Positions 15,563 to 22,330 of a stretch of DNA of 41,180 bases are shown here, in pieces (the first letter of the stretch is position 1; every line of letters begins with the position of its first letter). Position numbers and translations under genes: made by a program. The notes under the pieces are model-generated. The model did not search any database. It had not been told where the DNA came from and saw only the letters and a program-made list of their open reading frames with translations. Origin of the DNA: UBA3103 sp002365855 (GTDB lineage: Bacteria; Bacillota; Desulfotomaculia; Desulfotomaculales; Pelotomaculaceae); the NCBI GenBank assembly GCA_030627625.1, contig DAOURR010000013.1, forward strand, positions 1-41,180, written 5' to 3'.

Positions 15563-16894
15563 TCATTTAAACAAGGCGTAGACCAGTAAAATTAAGCCTA
15601 ATATTAGTATGACCCGGCCTGCTATAACAATGCGCCAGTACCAGTACCGGCTGCCTGTGCCCAGAGCGTCCCGGATACCCCGGTGTGGGACCAGCCAGCT
15701 AAAGAGGCCGGCGCCCAGTATCCCTGAAACGATTACCATATTGGTGCCGCCCAACTGGTCTATTACCTCCAAAAATGGCCGCCCAGCCAGGGTGCATTTT
15801 AACGGTGTGAAGCTTAAGGCAGAGGGCAGACCCAGGACAATCATTAAAGCTGCTACGGCATGAACCGCCTTGGCGTTGCCAAGAGAAAACTCCTCGGCAA
15901 ACGCAGCAACCATTACTTTCAGACCGGCCAGGCACGAGCTGAAGGCAGCCGCAAAAAAGAGGCTAAAGAAGAGTACGGCCAGAAGACCACCCCAGGCAAT
16001 GTTATCGAAAACCATCGGCAAAATGACAAAAGCCAGTTGACTTCCTTCATCCGGGGCCAAGCCAAAAGTAAAAACGAGGGGAAAGATCATCCATCCGGCC
16101 AAAAACGCTACCGTGGTTTCTGTCAGGGTAACGATTAAAGAAGCCCTGGGGACATGAACCTTAGGTGGAATATAGCTGCCATATGTTATCAGGTACCCTT
16201 GTCCGATAGCCAGGCTGTAGAATGCCTGACCGATGGCAAACATCCAGAGGCGTGTTTCCTTAAGCAGTGAATAGTCGGCTTTGGTCAGAAACTCATACGC
16301 CTGCGCCCAACCCGCGGTGCTGCGGGCGAACAGAACCAGCATGATTACGATCAGCAGCAGCAGAGGCATTAACAATTTGGATATAAATTCAATGGCTGTT
16401 ACACCCCTGATCAACAACACGCCGGCCAAGGCCACCACTATAAAAAAATACCAAACCGAGGCATAACCCCGGGTAAACTCTTCGAAAGGTTTTACATTCC
16501 CAATGATGCTCGAAACAGCATAACCCAGGGTCCAACCGGTCACTACCAAGTAGTAGCTGGTGATTACCACTGTCAATGAGACAACGCCCCAACCGATAAC
16601 CGCGCCCCATCGATGCACTTTGCGGTACGTCGCAACGGTATTTCCCATGGCCAGCCTGCCTACCGCCACTTCCAGCATCATTATCGGCAAAGCCACCAGC
16701 ATCAGCACGGTAAAGTAAGCGATAATGAAGGCTGCGCCACCGTTTTCTCCCACCATATAGGGAAAACGCCACAGGTTTCCCAACCCTACGGCCGCGGCAG
16801 TCATAGAAAAAACAAAACCAACCTCCGAGGACCACTGCGCCCTCTGGGGAAAAGAGTTATAGGAAAGATTGCTGTCGTTAAATCGCTGTTTCAT
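15563..16894 (-). CDS. Neurotransmitter:sodium symporter (NSS/SNF) family transporter
   Basis: Sodium-coupled importer, probably for an amino acid, with about 11-12 TM helices in 443 residues. The LeuT-fold signature is clear in TM1: SSEVGFVFSMTAAAVGLG then NLWRFPYMVGENGGAAF, with the unwound segment and Na+ site residues. YSLAIGQGYLITYGSYI corresponds to TM6 and its loop. ATG 16894 is preferred, with GAGG at a good distance; an upstream TTG at 16912 has none. The gene is divergent from a class I aminotransferase, so uptake and transamination of an amino acid are plausibly linked. The substrate cannot be read from the sequence. Confidence 0.93.
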   Translation of the reverse strand: MKQRFNDSNLSYNSFPQRAQWSSEVGFVFSMTAAAVGLGNLWRFPYMVGENGGAAFIIAYFTVLMLVALPIMMLEVAVGRLAMGNTVATYRKVHRWGAVIGWGVVSLTVVITSYYLVVTGWTLGYAVSSIIGNVKPFEEFTRGYASVWYFFIVVALAGVLLIRGVTAIEFISKLLMPLLLLIVIMLVLFARSTAGWAQAYEFLTKADYSLLKETRLWMFAIGQAFYSLAIGQGYLITYGSYIPPKVHVPRASLIVTLTETTVAFLAGWMIFPLVFTFGLAPDEGSQLAFVILPMVFDNIAWGGLLAVLFFSLFFAAAFSSCLAGLKVMVAAFAEEFSLGNAKAVHAVAALMIVLGLPSALSFTPLKCTLAGRPFLEVIDQLGGTNMVIVSGILGAGLFSWLVPHRGIRDALGTGSRYWYWRIVIAGRVILILGLILLVYALFK

Positions 16895-17033
16895 GGCAAA
16901 CCTCTTGAGCAAGATTACCTATTACAAGCTTTATACTTCCTGGCGAAAAATCGTCAGGACATTAGCCTTATTAATTTACTGCAGGGATGGCAGAGAATGC
17001 AACGAATGACATATTAGGAGTTATTAAGAGTTT

Positions 17034-17053
17034 TTTTTATGATATCATAAAAA
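17034..17053 (+). promoter_or_regulatory. 20-bp perfect palindrome upstream of the aminotransferase
   Basis: TTTTTATGATATCATAAAAA is a perfect palindrome 39 bases before the aminotransferase start, in the divergent region with the NSS transporter. It is AT-rich and could be an operator. No regulator gene is adjacent. Confidence 0.35.
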
Positions 17054-17091
17054 CATTGTTGTTTCTAAATCAACTGACGGAGGTATATGAA

Positions 17092-18261
17092 ATGAAAGAG
17101 TTATCTAGAACGACTGATACCTTTACAGAATCTGTCATTCGTCAGATGGCCAGATTATGCAGAGCTGCGGGCGGTTATAACCTTTCCCAGGGTTTTCCTG
17201 ATTTCGACAGTCCCATGCCAATAAAGGCAGCAGCCATTGCAGCCATTAATAAGGAACTAAATCAATATTCCATCACATACGGAGAACCGGTACTGCGTGA
17301 AGCTATCAGCAAAAAGGCTCTAACATATAATGGGGTAAAATGCGATCCGGAAACTGAAATCACAGTAACCTGCGGGGCTACTGAAGCAATGATTGCGTCT
17401 CTCAAGGCTATAATTAACCCGGGCGATGAGATAATAATATTTGAACCTTTTTATGAAAACTACGGGCCGGATGGGATACTATCCGGTGCGACCCCCAGGT
17501 ATGTTACATTGCATCCTCCTGACTGGTCTTTTTCATCCGAAGAATTGGCCAGGGCTTTCAATCATAAAACAAAAGTAATTGTTATTAATACACCTCATAA
17601 TCCTACCGGTAAGGTTTTTACACGACAGGAACTTGAAGAAATTGCAAGGTTGTGCCTCAAATGGGATACTTACGCCATAACGGACGAAATATACGAACAC
17701 ATTCTTTATAATGGCGCCGAACATATTTCCATAGCAGCCTTGCCTGGAATGGGCAACCGGACTATAACCATTAATTCGATTTCAAAAACTTATGCCGTAA
17801 CAGGATGGCGTGTGGGTTGGGCAATCGCCAGCGAACCAATTACGCTGAGCATCCGAAAAGTTCATGATTTTCTTACCGTTGGCGCGCCGACCCCTTTTCA
17901 GCATGCAGCTGCTGTAGCCTTGGAATTACCAGATGAATACTACAAAGGTCTGCAAGAGCATTACGAAAAAGCAAGGGATTTTCTCTTTAAAGTCTTGAAC
18001 AGGACTGGTTTCAATCCATACAAACCTGAGGGAGCTTACTATATCATCTCAGATATACAGGATTTAATGAAGAAATTAAACGTTTTAGATGATTTCTCCT
18101 TCTGTAAAAAGTTAATTGAAATTACGGGAGTGGCAACAGTACCGGGATCTTCTTTTTACTCTGACCCTGAAAAAGGAAAATACCAGGCCAGGTTTTGTTT
18201 TTGCAAAAAATGGGACACGTTATACGCAGTTGAAAAAGCGTTGTATAAAGTCAGCAGTTAA
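17092..18261 (+). CDS. Class I/II pyridoxal-phosphate aminotransferase (AspC-like)
   Basis: Cytoplasmic aminotransferase, fold type I, 389 residues. It shows LSQGFPDFDSP near the N terminus, CGATEAM (PLP phosphate loop), NTPHNPTGKVFT, the ITDEIYEHILY aspartate that contacts the PLP ring nitrogen, the PLP lysine K232 in INSISKTYAVTGWRVGW, and the C-terminal arginine in ARFCFCK. Start ATG 17092 has GGAGG upstream; the frame opens earlier but without a ribosome binding site. The subgroup is aspartate/aromatic/methionine aminotransferase-like; the exact amino acid is not determined. It is divergent from the NSS amino acid transporter and followed by a small unknown gene. Confidence 0.93.
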   Translation: MKELSRTTDTFTESVIRQMARLCRAAGGYNLSQGFPDFDSPMPIKAAAIAAINKELNQYSITYGEPVLREAISKKALTYNGVKCDPETEITVTCGATEAMIASLKAIINPGDEIIIFEPFYENYGPDGILSGATPRYVTLHPPDWSFSSEELARAFNHKTKVIVINTPHNPTGKVFTRQELEEIARLCLKWDTYAITDEIYEHILYNGAEHISIAALPGMGNRTITINSISKTYAVTGWRVGWAIASEPITLSIRKVHDFLTVGAPTPFQHAAAVALELPDEYYKGLQEHYEKARDFLFKVLNRTGFNPYKPEGAYYIISDIQDLMKKLNVLDDFSFCKKLIEITGVATVPGSSFYSDPEKGKYQARFCFCKKWDTLYAVEKALYKVSS

Positions 18262-18292
18262 CGCCAAATTCTAATTTAAACAGGGGGCTTTT

Positions 18293-18727
18293 ATGAAACA
18301 CACATATTTATTCCAGGAAGGCACGTGGAATACAAAAGGGACTTATTACGACGAAAACAACAACCCTTTAAGTGTTGAAGGACAATCCGAAATAACCCAC
18401 CTTAAAGAACTGTGGTTTAATGACAGTTATATGAGTGTTCAGGGAGATACTCCGGTAAAATTAATAAACAAATATGAGATAGCTCCCTTTGAGAAGGAAT
18501 TTACCATGTGGCAGTCCGTTAACCCGGCATTAGGAAGGTTATTGGGAAGATTTGTGGTCGTTGAGGACTCCATCATCTCTCTGTTCAGCTCGGGGAATGG
18601 AGAGTATTTTGGCAGCGAGTTCGTTACAAAAATAAATGATTCAGAGTATACCGGGAAAGGCGTTTTATATAACGCTGCCGGCAGGATATCCTCCTGGTCT
18701 GTACAACTCACCTGGGAGAATTTTTGA
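18293..18727 (+). CDS. Small cytoplasmic beta-rich protein of unknown function
   Basis: A 144-residue protein with a good ribosome binding site (CAGGGGGC), 31 bases after the aminotransferase and likely co-transcribed. I do not recognise the family with certainty. It opens KHTYLFQEGTWNTKGTYYDE, is rich in alternating aromatic/hydrophobic residues and Gly, has no signal peptide, TM segment or cysteine, and ends WSVQLTWENF. The pattern suggests a small calycin-like (lipocalin-type) beta-barrel that binds a small ligand; that is inference from composition alone. Confidence 0.75.
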   Translation: MKHTYLFQEGTWNTKGTYYDENNNPLSVEGQSEITHLKELWFNDSYMSVQGDTPVKLINKYEIAPFEKEFTMWQSVNPALGRLLGRFVVVEDSIISLFSSGNGEYFGSEFVTKINDSEYTGKGVLYNAAGRISSWSVQLTWENF

Positions 18728-18754
18728 TTAAATTGATGAGGCACGGGCAATGCG

Positions 18755-19519
18755 TCAAAAACCGGTCATGAACCCGTTGCTGAACCAGGCCGGCAAATGC
18801 CGCGCTTCCGCATCCTCACCAAATACCCTTTCAGAAAGTGTCAGGACGGCTTTTTTGATGTACTCGTGATCACCGTACGGGTAAAAGCGCTTGATTCGGT
18901 TGATTCCTTTGCAGTTTTCGGGGTCGGATGTAACAACCAGCGCCCTGCAGGAAAAAGGTCTTGCTTCATAAACCGTGCATTCTCCCCTCTCTGATAAAAA
19001 AATGCATGGTATTTTTTTGTTAAAATACCCTTTTGCCAAACGGGCAACGGCTTCCTCGCTTTTATGCTTATACCCGCGCTGCGGGTACTCTTTTGCGCGG
19101 GCCAGGTAATTATTGTACAGGTTATTCTGGACATCTTTACTGAGGCTGCCTGTAACATAGTCTTTTACAAGGTCCGCCTCAAGCCGGCTGATCGTAACAT
19201 ACAGGCAGCAGCAGTGCGCGCAGCCTTTCCCGCAGGAGTAAGCACCGCTGAAGAACTCGTGCATAGCGTCATATATTCGATAGATCTCTTTAAGCAGGTT
19301 AAAGCCCGAGTATATATCCAGAGAGCCGCTGCCGGCGACAATCTCTTCAAGCAGCGCCGTTAACCTGTTGGCTATAACGCTCAGGTCGTTTCTGACATAA
19401 ACCGCGCTTTCCCCCCTGTAGTTTACGAAGGCGACCTCTTTGCCAAGGCAGCATTTTTTATATTTCAACCCGCTGCCGCACCGGCAGGGCTCATTTCTTC
19501 CCGCGGCAACCTTCCCCAA
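18755..19519 (-). CDS. SEC-C motif and YkgJ-type (UPF0153) cysteine-cluster protein
   Basis: A 254-residue cytoplasmic protein. The N terminus carries a SEC-C zinc motif, RNEPCRCGSGLKYKKCC (C12, C14, C23, C24). The main part is a YkgJ-like putative zinc- or iron-chelating domain with CGKGCAHCCC and a second cluster CIFLSERGECTVYEARPFSC. The start is a TTG at 19519 placed after a G-rich ribosome binding site; no ATG fits in this frame before the SEC-C motif. Both modules suggest metal binding, but the biological role is unknown. It is convergent with the gene at 18293 and not clearly in an operon. Confidence 0.8.
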   Translation of the reverse strand: MGKVAAGRNEPCRCGSGLKYKKCCLGKEVAFVNYRGESAVYVRNDLSVIANRLTALLEEIVAGSGSLDIYSGFNLLKEIYRIYDAMHEFFSGAYSCGKGCAHCCCLYVTISRLEADLVKDYVTGSLSKDVQNNLYNNYLARAKEYPQRGYKHKSEEAVARLAKGYFNKKIPCIFLSERGECTVYEARPFSCRALVVTSDPENCKGINRIKRFYPYGDHEYIKKAVLTLSERVFGEDAEARHLPAWFSNGFMTGF

Positions 19520-19630
19520 AAAATATCCCCCCCTAATATCACGGAGTCAACTTCCTTCCTCCAGCTAATAAAACGTATGGGTAATAGAGGTGGGATATAC
19601 CGTTAAAATGTATGCAAAGGCATGCTGGTT

Positions 19631-20335
19631 TTATTTGGCCATGGTTTCTTTCATCCAGTCCATCAGGCTCAGCCCGTGTTTGCCCCTGATATTGTCCACA
19701 TCATCCATCCCGCATATCTGCCCGTCCCGGACGGCTACCACCATGTCCAGGACCGGTTCCGCTTCGGCTACTTCATGGGTTGACATGAGCACCGTCTGTT
19801 CATCCAGGTTCGTGTAAGTGATCAAAGACTTGATAATGATATCCCGCACCAGGGGGTCCAGGCCCGCCAGGGGTTCGTCCATCAAGATCAGCGGCGCCTG
19901 GCGCGAGAGGGCCAGTAATATTTTAAGCCTGCCCCGGTTTCCCTTGGATAGGTTTTTTGCCTTTTTATCTGGCTCCAGCTGCATGAAGCTCATGATTTCC
20001 AGGGCTTTTTCCTGATCAAAATCATCAAAGAGGCCGGCGTTGAAACCGATTGTTTCCTTTGCAGTGAAAAAGGGATAAAGGACATCCAGCTCCGAAAGGT
20101 ACGCCACCTCACCGGCAATGCGACGGTTAGCCGTTTTACCATTCACTGTCACCGAGCCCTTGGTAGGATGGACCAGGCCGGCCATCAATTTTATTATTGT
20201 CGATTTGCCGCTCCCGTTCGGCCCCACCAATCCGATCATTTTCCCCCGGGGCAGGACAAAACTGACGTTGTCTATAGCGTTCTGGCCGGGATATTTCTTG
20301 ATCACGTTCTTAAATTCTACGATATGGTCAGACAT
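19631..20335 (-). CDS. ABC transporter ATPase, YtrB/BcrA-like
   Basis: A 234-residue ATPase, last gene of a three-gene unit (membrane protein, GntR regulator, ATPase). It has Walker A GPNGSGKST, the Q-loop region around SELDVLYPFF, signature LSKGNRGRLKILLAL (the divergent LSKG form seen in YtrB-type exporters), Walker B LILMDEPLAGLD and the H-loop in STHEVAEAEPV. ATG 20335 directly follows the regulator's stop (TAAATG) with GGGGGA upstream. YtrA-linked ABC systems respond to cell-wall-active compounds in Bacillus; a similar role here is inference. Confidence 0.9.
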   Translation of the reverse strand: MSDHIVEFKNVIKKYPGQNAIDNVSFVLPRGKMIGLVGPNGSGKSTIIKLMAGLVHPTKGSVTVNGKTANRRIAGEVAYLSELDVLYPFFTAKETIGFNAGLFDDFDQEKALEIMSFMQLEPDKKAKNLSKGNRGRLKILLALSRQAPLILMDEPLAGLDPLVRDIIIKSLITYTNLDEQTVLMSTHEVAEAEPVLDMVVAVRDGQICGMDDVDNIRGKHGLSLMDWMKETMAK

Positions 20336-20719
20336 TTAATAATCCCCCCGTTCTTTGGAGTTGGCAAGCTCCTTCCGGACACCTTCAACTATCTCATCCG
20401 GGCCGAAGCCCATATCCTTCATATCTGCAATAAAGTTGACGATTTGCTCGTTCTTTAATTCTTCCCGCACCTGCCTCAGCCTGGATTTGCTTTCCGTGAT
20501 AAAGGTGCCCAGGCCCCGCCTTGTTTCGGCAATCTCCTGGCGTTCCAATTCCGCGTAAACACGCTGGATAGTGTTGGGGTTGACCCCGGATTGTACGGCC
20601 ATATCCCTGACCGAGGGTAGCTTATCCCCCGCTTGCAGCTCTCCCCGGACCAGCTGTCGGCACAGGCGCCCGACGATCTGCGCGTAGATGGGTTGGTTGG
20701 TTTTAAAAGACTGGCTCAT
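20336..20719 (-). CDS. GntR-family regulator, YtrA subfamily
   Basis: A 127-residue repressor with an N-terminal winged helix (QPIYAQIVGRLCRQLVRGEL, DKLPSVRDMAVQSGVNPNTI, RRGLGTF) and a short C-terminal dimerisation tail, without the large effector domain of other GntR members. That is the YtrA form, which nearly always regulates its own ABC genes. Its likely operator is the perfect inverted repeat at 21531-21568 in front of the operon. It starts two bases after the membrane-protein gene and ends directly against the ATPase start. Confidence 0.92.
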   Translation of the reverse strand: MSQSFKTNQPIYAQIVGRLCRQLVRGELQAGDKLPSVRDMAVQSGVNPNTIQRVYAELERQEIAETRRGLGTFITESKSRLRQVREELKNEQIVNFIADMKDMGFGPDEIVEGVRKELANSKERGDY

Positions 20720-20721
20720 AG

Positions 20722-21471
20722 CTACACCTCTACCTTGTTGTCTATCAGCCAGGCCGAAAGGGCTAATAAAGCCGCGGTAATAAGGAGGTAAAACAATATC
20801 TCACCGACATATAAAAAATCAAGGCGGACATCAGTCCTCGGAATCATGAGAACTTGCGGGAGGTTGTGCAGACTGATATTCAGCAAGCCCCAGTGGGTGA
20901 TTCTTTCATAAAACCAGGTTTGCTGCAGCTGGCCGATTCCCCAGGTGGCCGTGAGAAAAGCGCCAACTCCCGCCAGCCACCGGAAGCGACCCAGGATGTT
21001 CTGGGTGGCGGCGGTCACCACCGAAATAAGAGTCGCCCAGGATCCAATATAAATGCTGAGGGCGAAAGTGAATAAAGCAGCATAGAAACCAACCTCGATA
21101 AAAGCGGAAAACAAGGTCTGAGGAGTAAAGCCGTGCAACTGCTCGAGTAATGAACTGCTAAAGATTCCCCACAACAGCAGTGCGGCAGCGATGATCATTA
21201 TAACCAGCATCTGAAACAGGCTTACCAACATCTTTGACGAAAGCAGCATCCAGGCCGGCTGTGGGCAGTGCAGCCAGAGTTGGGGAGTAACCTTCCACTC
21301 CCAGGAAAGACTTTTCAGCATATAAATCGCGGGGTAAAACATGAGAAAAATCAAGAGAAATGGCGATGGCGCAATAATAAAAGCTGCGTGGCGCCAGTGA
21401 GACTGGTATACCAGCCACAACCCCCCGATCAAGATAATGGATAAGGTTACGAGGTAAGAGTTACGGGTCAT
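20722..21471 (-). CDS. Membrane component of the YtrA-type ABC system
   Basis: A 249-residue protein with about six TM helices (roughly 7-25, 35-53, 85-107, 128-152, 160-180, 222-243) and no other domain. It is the first gene of the operon and ends two bases before the GntR gene. By position it is the permease partner of the ATPase at 19631. No family-specific motif was recognised, so the assignment rests on context. The start ATG 21471 has AAAGGAAC upstream. The promoter and operator lie at 21531-21581. Confidence 0.78.
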   Translation of the reverse strand: MTRNSYLVTLSIILIGGLWLVYQSHWRHAAFIIAPSPFLLIFLMFYPAIYMLKSLSWEWKVTPQLWLHCPQPAWMLLSSKMLVSLFQMLVIMIIAAALLLWGIFSSSLLEQLHGFTPQTLFSAFIEVGFYAALFTFALSIYIGSWATLISVVTAATQNILGRFRWLAGVGAFLTATWGIGQLQQTWFYERITHWGLLNISLHNLPQVLMIPRTDVRLDFLYVGEILFYLLITAALLALSAWLIDNKVEV

Positions 21472-21530
21472 GCGAAGTTCCTTTTTTTACAGCGTCGACC
21501 AGGCGTTCATTTTTTTTGGACCCCCATTTA

Positions 21531-21581
21531 CTGTATTAGTGTACTACACACATAGTACACTAATACAGGCTGCGCTGTCAA
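21531..21581 (-). promoter_or_regulatory. Promoter and perfect inverted-repeat operator of the YtrA-type operon
   Basis: On the minus strand, -35 TTGACA (21581-21576), 18-base spacer and -10 TACTAT (21557-21552). A perfect inverted repeat covers the -10: CTGTATTAGTGTACTA, six bases CACACA, then TAGTACACTAATACAG (21531-21568), with 16-bp arms. The GTGTA/TACAC core fits YtrA-type operators. Binding there would block transcription of the membrane protein, regulator and ATPase genes. Confidence 0.8.
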
Positions 21582-21622
21582 TACCGAGGCAGGAGGCACA
21601 GAGGCAGCGGCGAGAGGCAGCG

Positions 21623-21647
21623 GTACCGGGTACCTAAGTTATTAAGT
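21623..21647. repeat. GGTACC-type intergenic repeat copy
   Basis: This 25-base stretch (GTACCGGGTACCTAAG then TTATTAAGT) is exactly the reverse complement of 28212-28236 and differs by one base from 28169-28192. It includes a near-palindrome with two GGTACC sites. It lies between the YtrA-type promoter and the terminator of the CGGC-domain gene. Confidence 0.7.
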
Positions 21648-21650
21648 GAA

Positions 21651-21674
21651 GAAAAAACCGCCACGCGGGCGGTT
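21651..21674 (-). terminator. Intrinsic terminator of the CGGC-domain gene
   Basis: On the minus strand: AACCGCC-CGCGT-GGCGGTT followed by TTTTC. It lies about 100 bases after the stop codon of the CGGC-domain gene. Confidence 0.75.
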
Positions 21675-21771
21675 GCTGTTTACTGTGGAGGATACCGATT
21701 CCCTGAAAATTAACGCCGGTAAGGAACATGGCCGAATAAATATTCGTTGTTTTCTTCTGGAGCATTGCTAA

Positions 21772-22104
21772 TTAGTGAGTATAATCTATTATTCTGATCT
21801 TATTCCCTAATTTATTTTCTATCGCTGCCTTGATCTGTTTTGCATGCGGGCAAGGAAAACCAATAGGGTTACCTCTTGTAATACATGATGCCAATACTAT
21901 GATATCCGCACCTCTTTTAACCATTTCTTCAGCTCTTGTTACAGCCTTCTTGCCAGGACAACCACCACAGGAAACCATGCCGATTATTTCAATTTCTTCT
22001 TTAATACCATCAAAAGCATATTTCTTTTCTCTTATTATTTTAAAGTCCATTGTCCCCGGGCACATATCTTCCGTTTGCCTGCACCTAATCAGTCCAATCT
22101 TCAT
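21772..22104 (-). CDS. CGGC-domain protein (putative metal-binding)
   Basis: A 110-residue protein opening MKIGLIRCRQTEDMCPGT, with the family's central SCGGCPGKKAVTRAEEM and LASCITRGNPIGFPCPHAKQ. Conserved cysteines C8, C15, C46 and C49 suggest metal or cluster binding; the family is uncharacterised. The family N terminus and AAGGAC upstream support ATG 22104. A longer form from ATG 22155 (17 more residues, AGGTGA upstream) is possible. A Fur box (22166-22184) lies just upstream, so expression is probably repressed by iron or a related metal. Monocistronic, with its own terminator. Confidence 0.85.
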   Translation of the reverse strand: MKIGLIRCRQTEDMCPGTMDFKIIREKKYAFDGIKEEIEIIGMVSCGGCPGKKAVTRAEEMVKRGADIIVLASCITRGNPIGFPCPHAKQIKAAIENKLGNKIRIIDYTH

Positions 22105-22165
22105 AAATAGCACGTCCTTTCTTGTGTTTTTATTAACATATTCTTTCATTGTCATGTTTTCACCT

Positions 22166-22184
22166 GCAAATGATAATCATTATC
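22166..22184 (-). promoter_or_regulatory. Fur box upstream of the CGGC-domain gene
   Basis: GCAAATGATAATCATTATC matches the 19-base Fur consensus GATAATGATAATCATTATC at 17 of 19 positions. It contains the symmetric core ATGATAATCAT. It lies 11 bases from the upstream start candidate and about 60 from the preferred start of the CGGC gene; nrdJ starts 147 bases away on the other side. Confidence 0.72.
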
Positions 22185-22330
22185 TTTTTTATCTCCCTTA
22201 GAGGATAAAGATATTAATTGTAGAAAAAGTTACAAGTAGCCTATCCATGCTGGAAAGAATGCTCTGGGTATACTGACTGGAAGAGCATCAATACTTCAGG
22301 TTAGGAAATCTATATCAAAGGTGGATTACT

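Noticed and set aside
15123..15566. A 147-residue minus-strand frame spanning the whole gap
   Set aside because: Its first two thirds are antisense to the clear copper-amine-oxidase-like fragment on the plus strand; only the last 40 residues look coding.
22133..22155. Upstream ATG of the CGGC-domain gene as the true start
   Set aside because: It has a fair ribosome binding site, but the extra 17 residues are not part of the family N terminus (MKIGLIRC...), so 22104 is preferred; kept only as an alternative.
22185..22330. Cobalamin riboswitch or NrdR box before nrdJ
   Set aside because: No B12-box or paired NrdR boxes could be recognised in the 146 bases.
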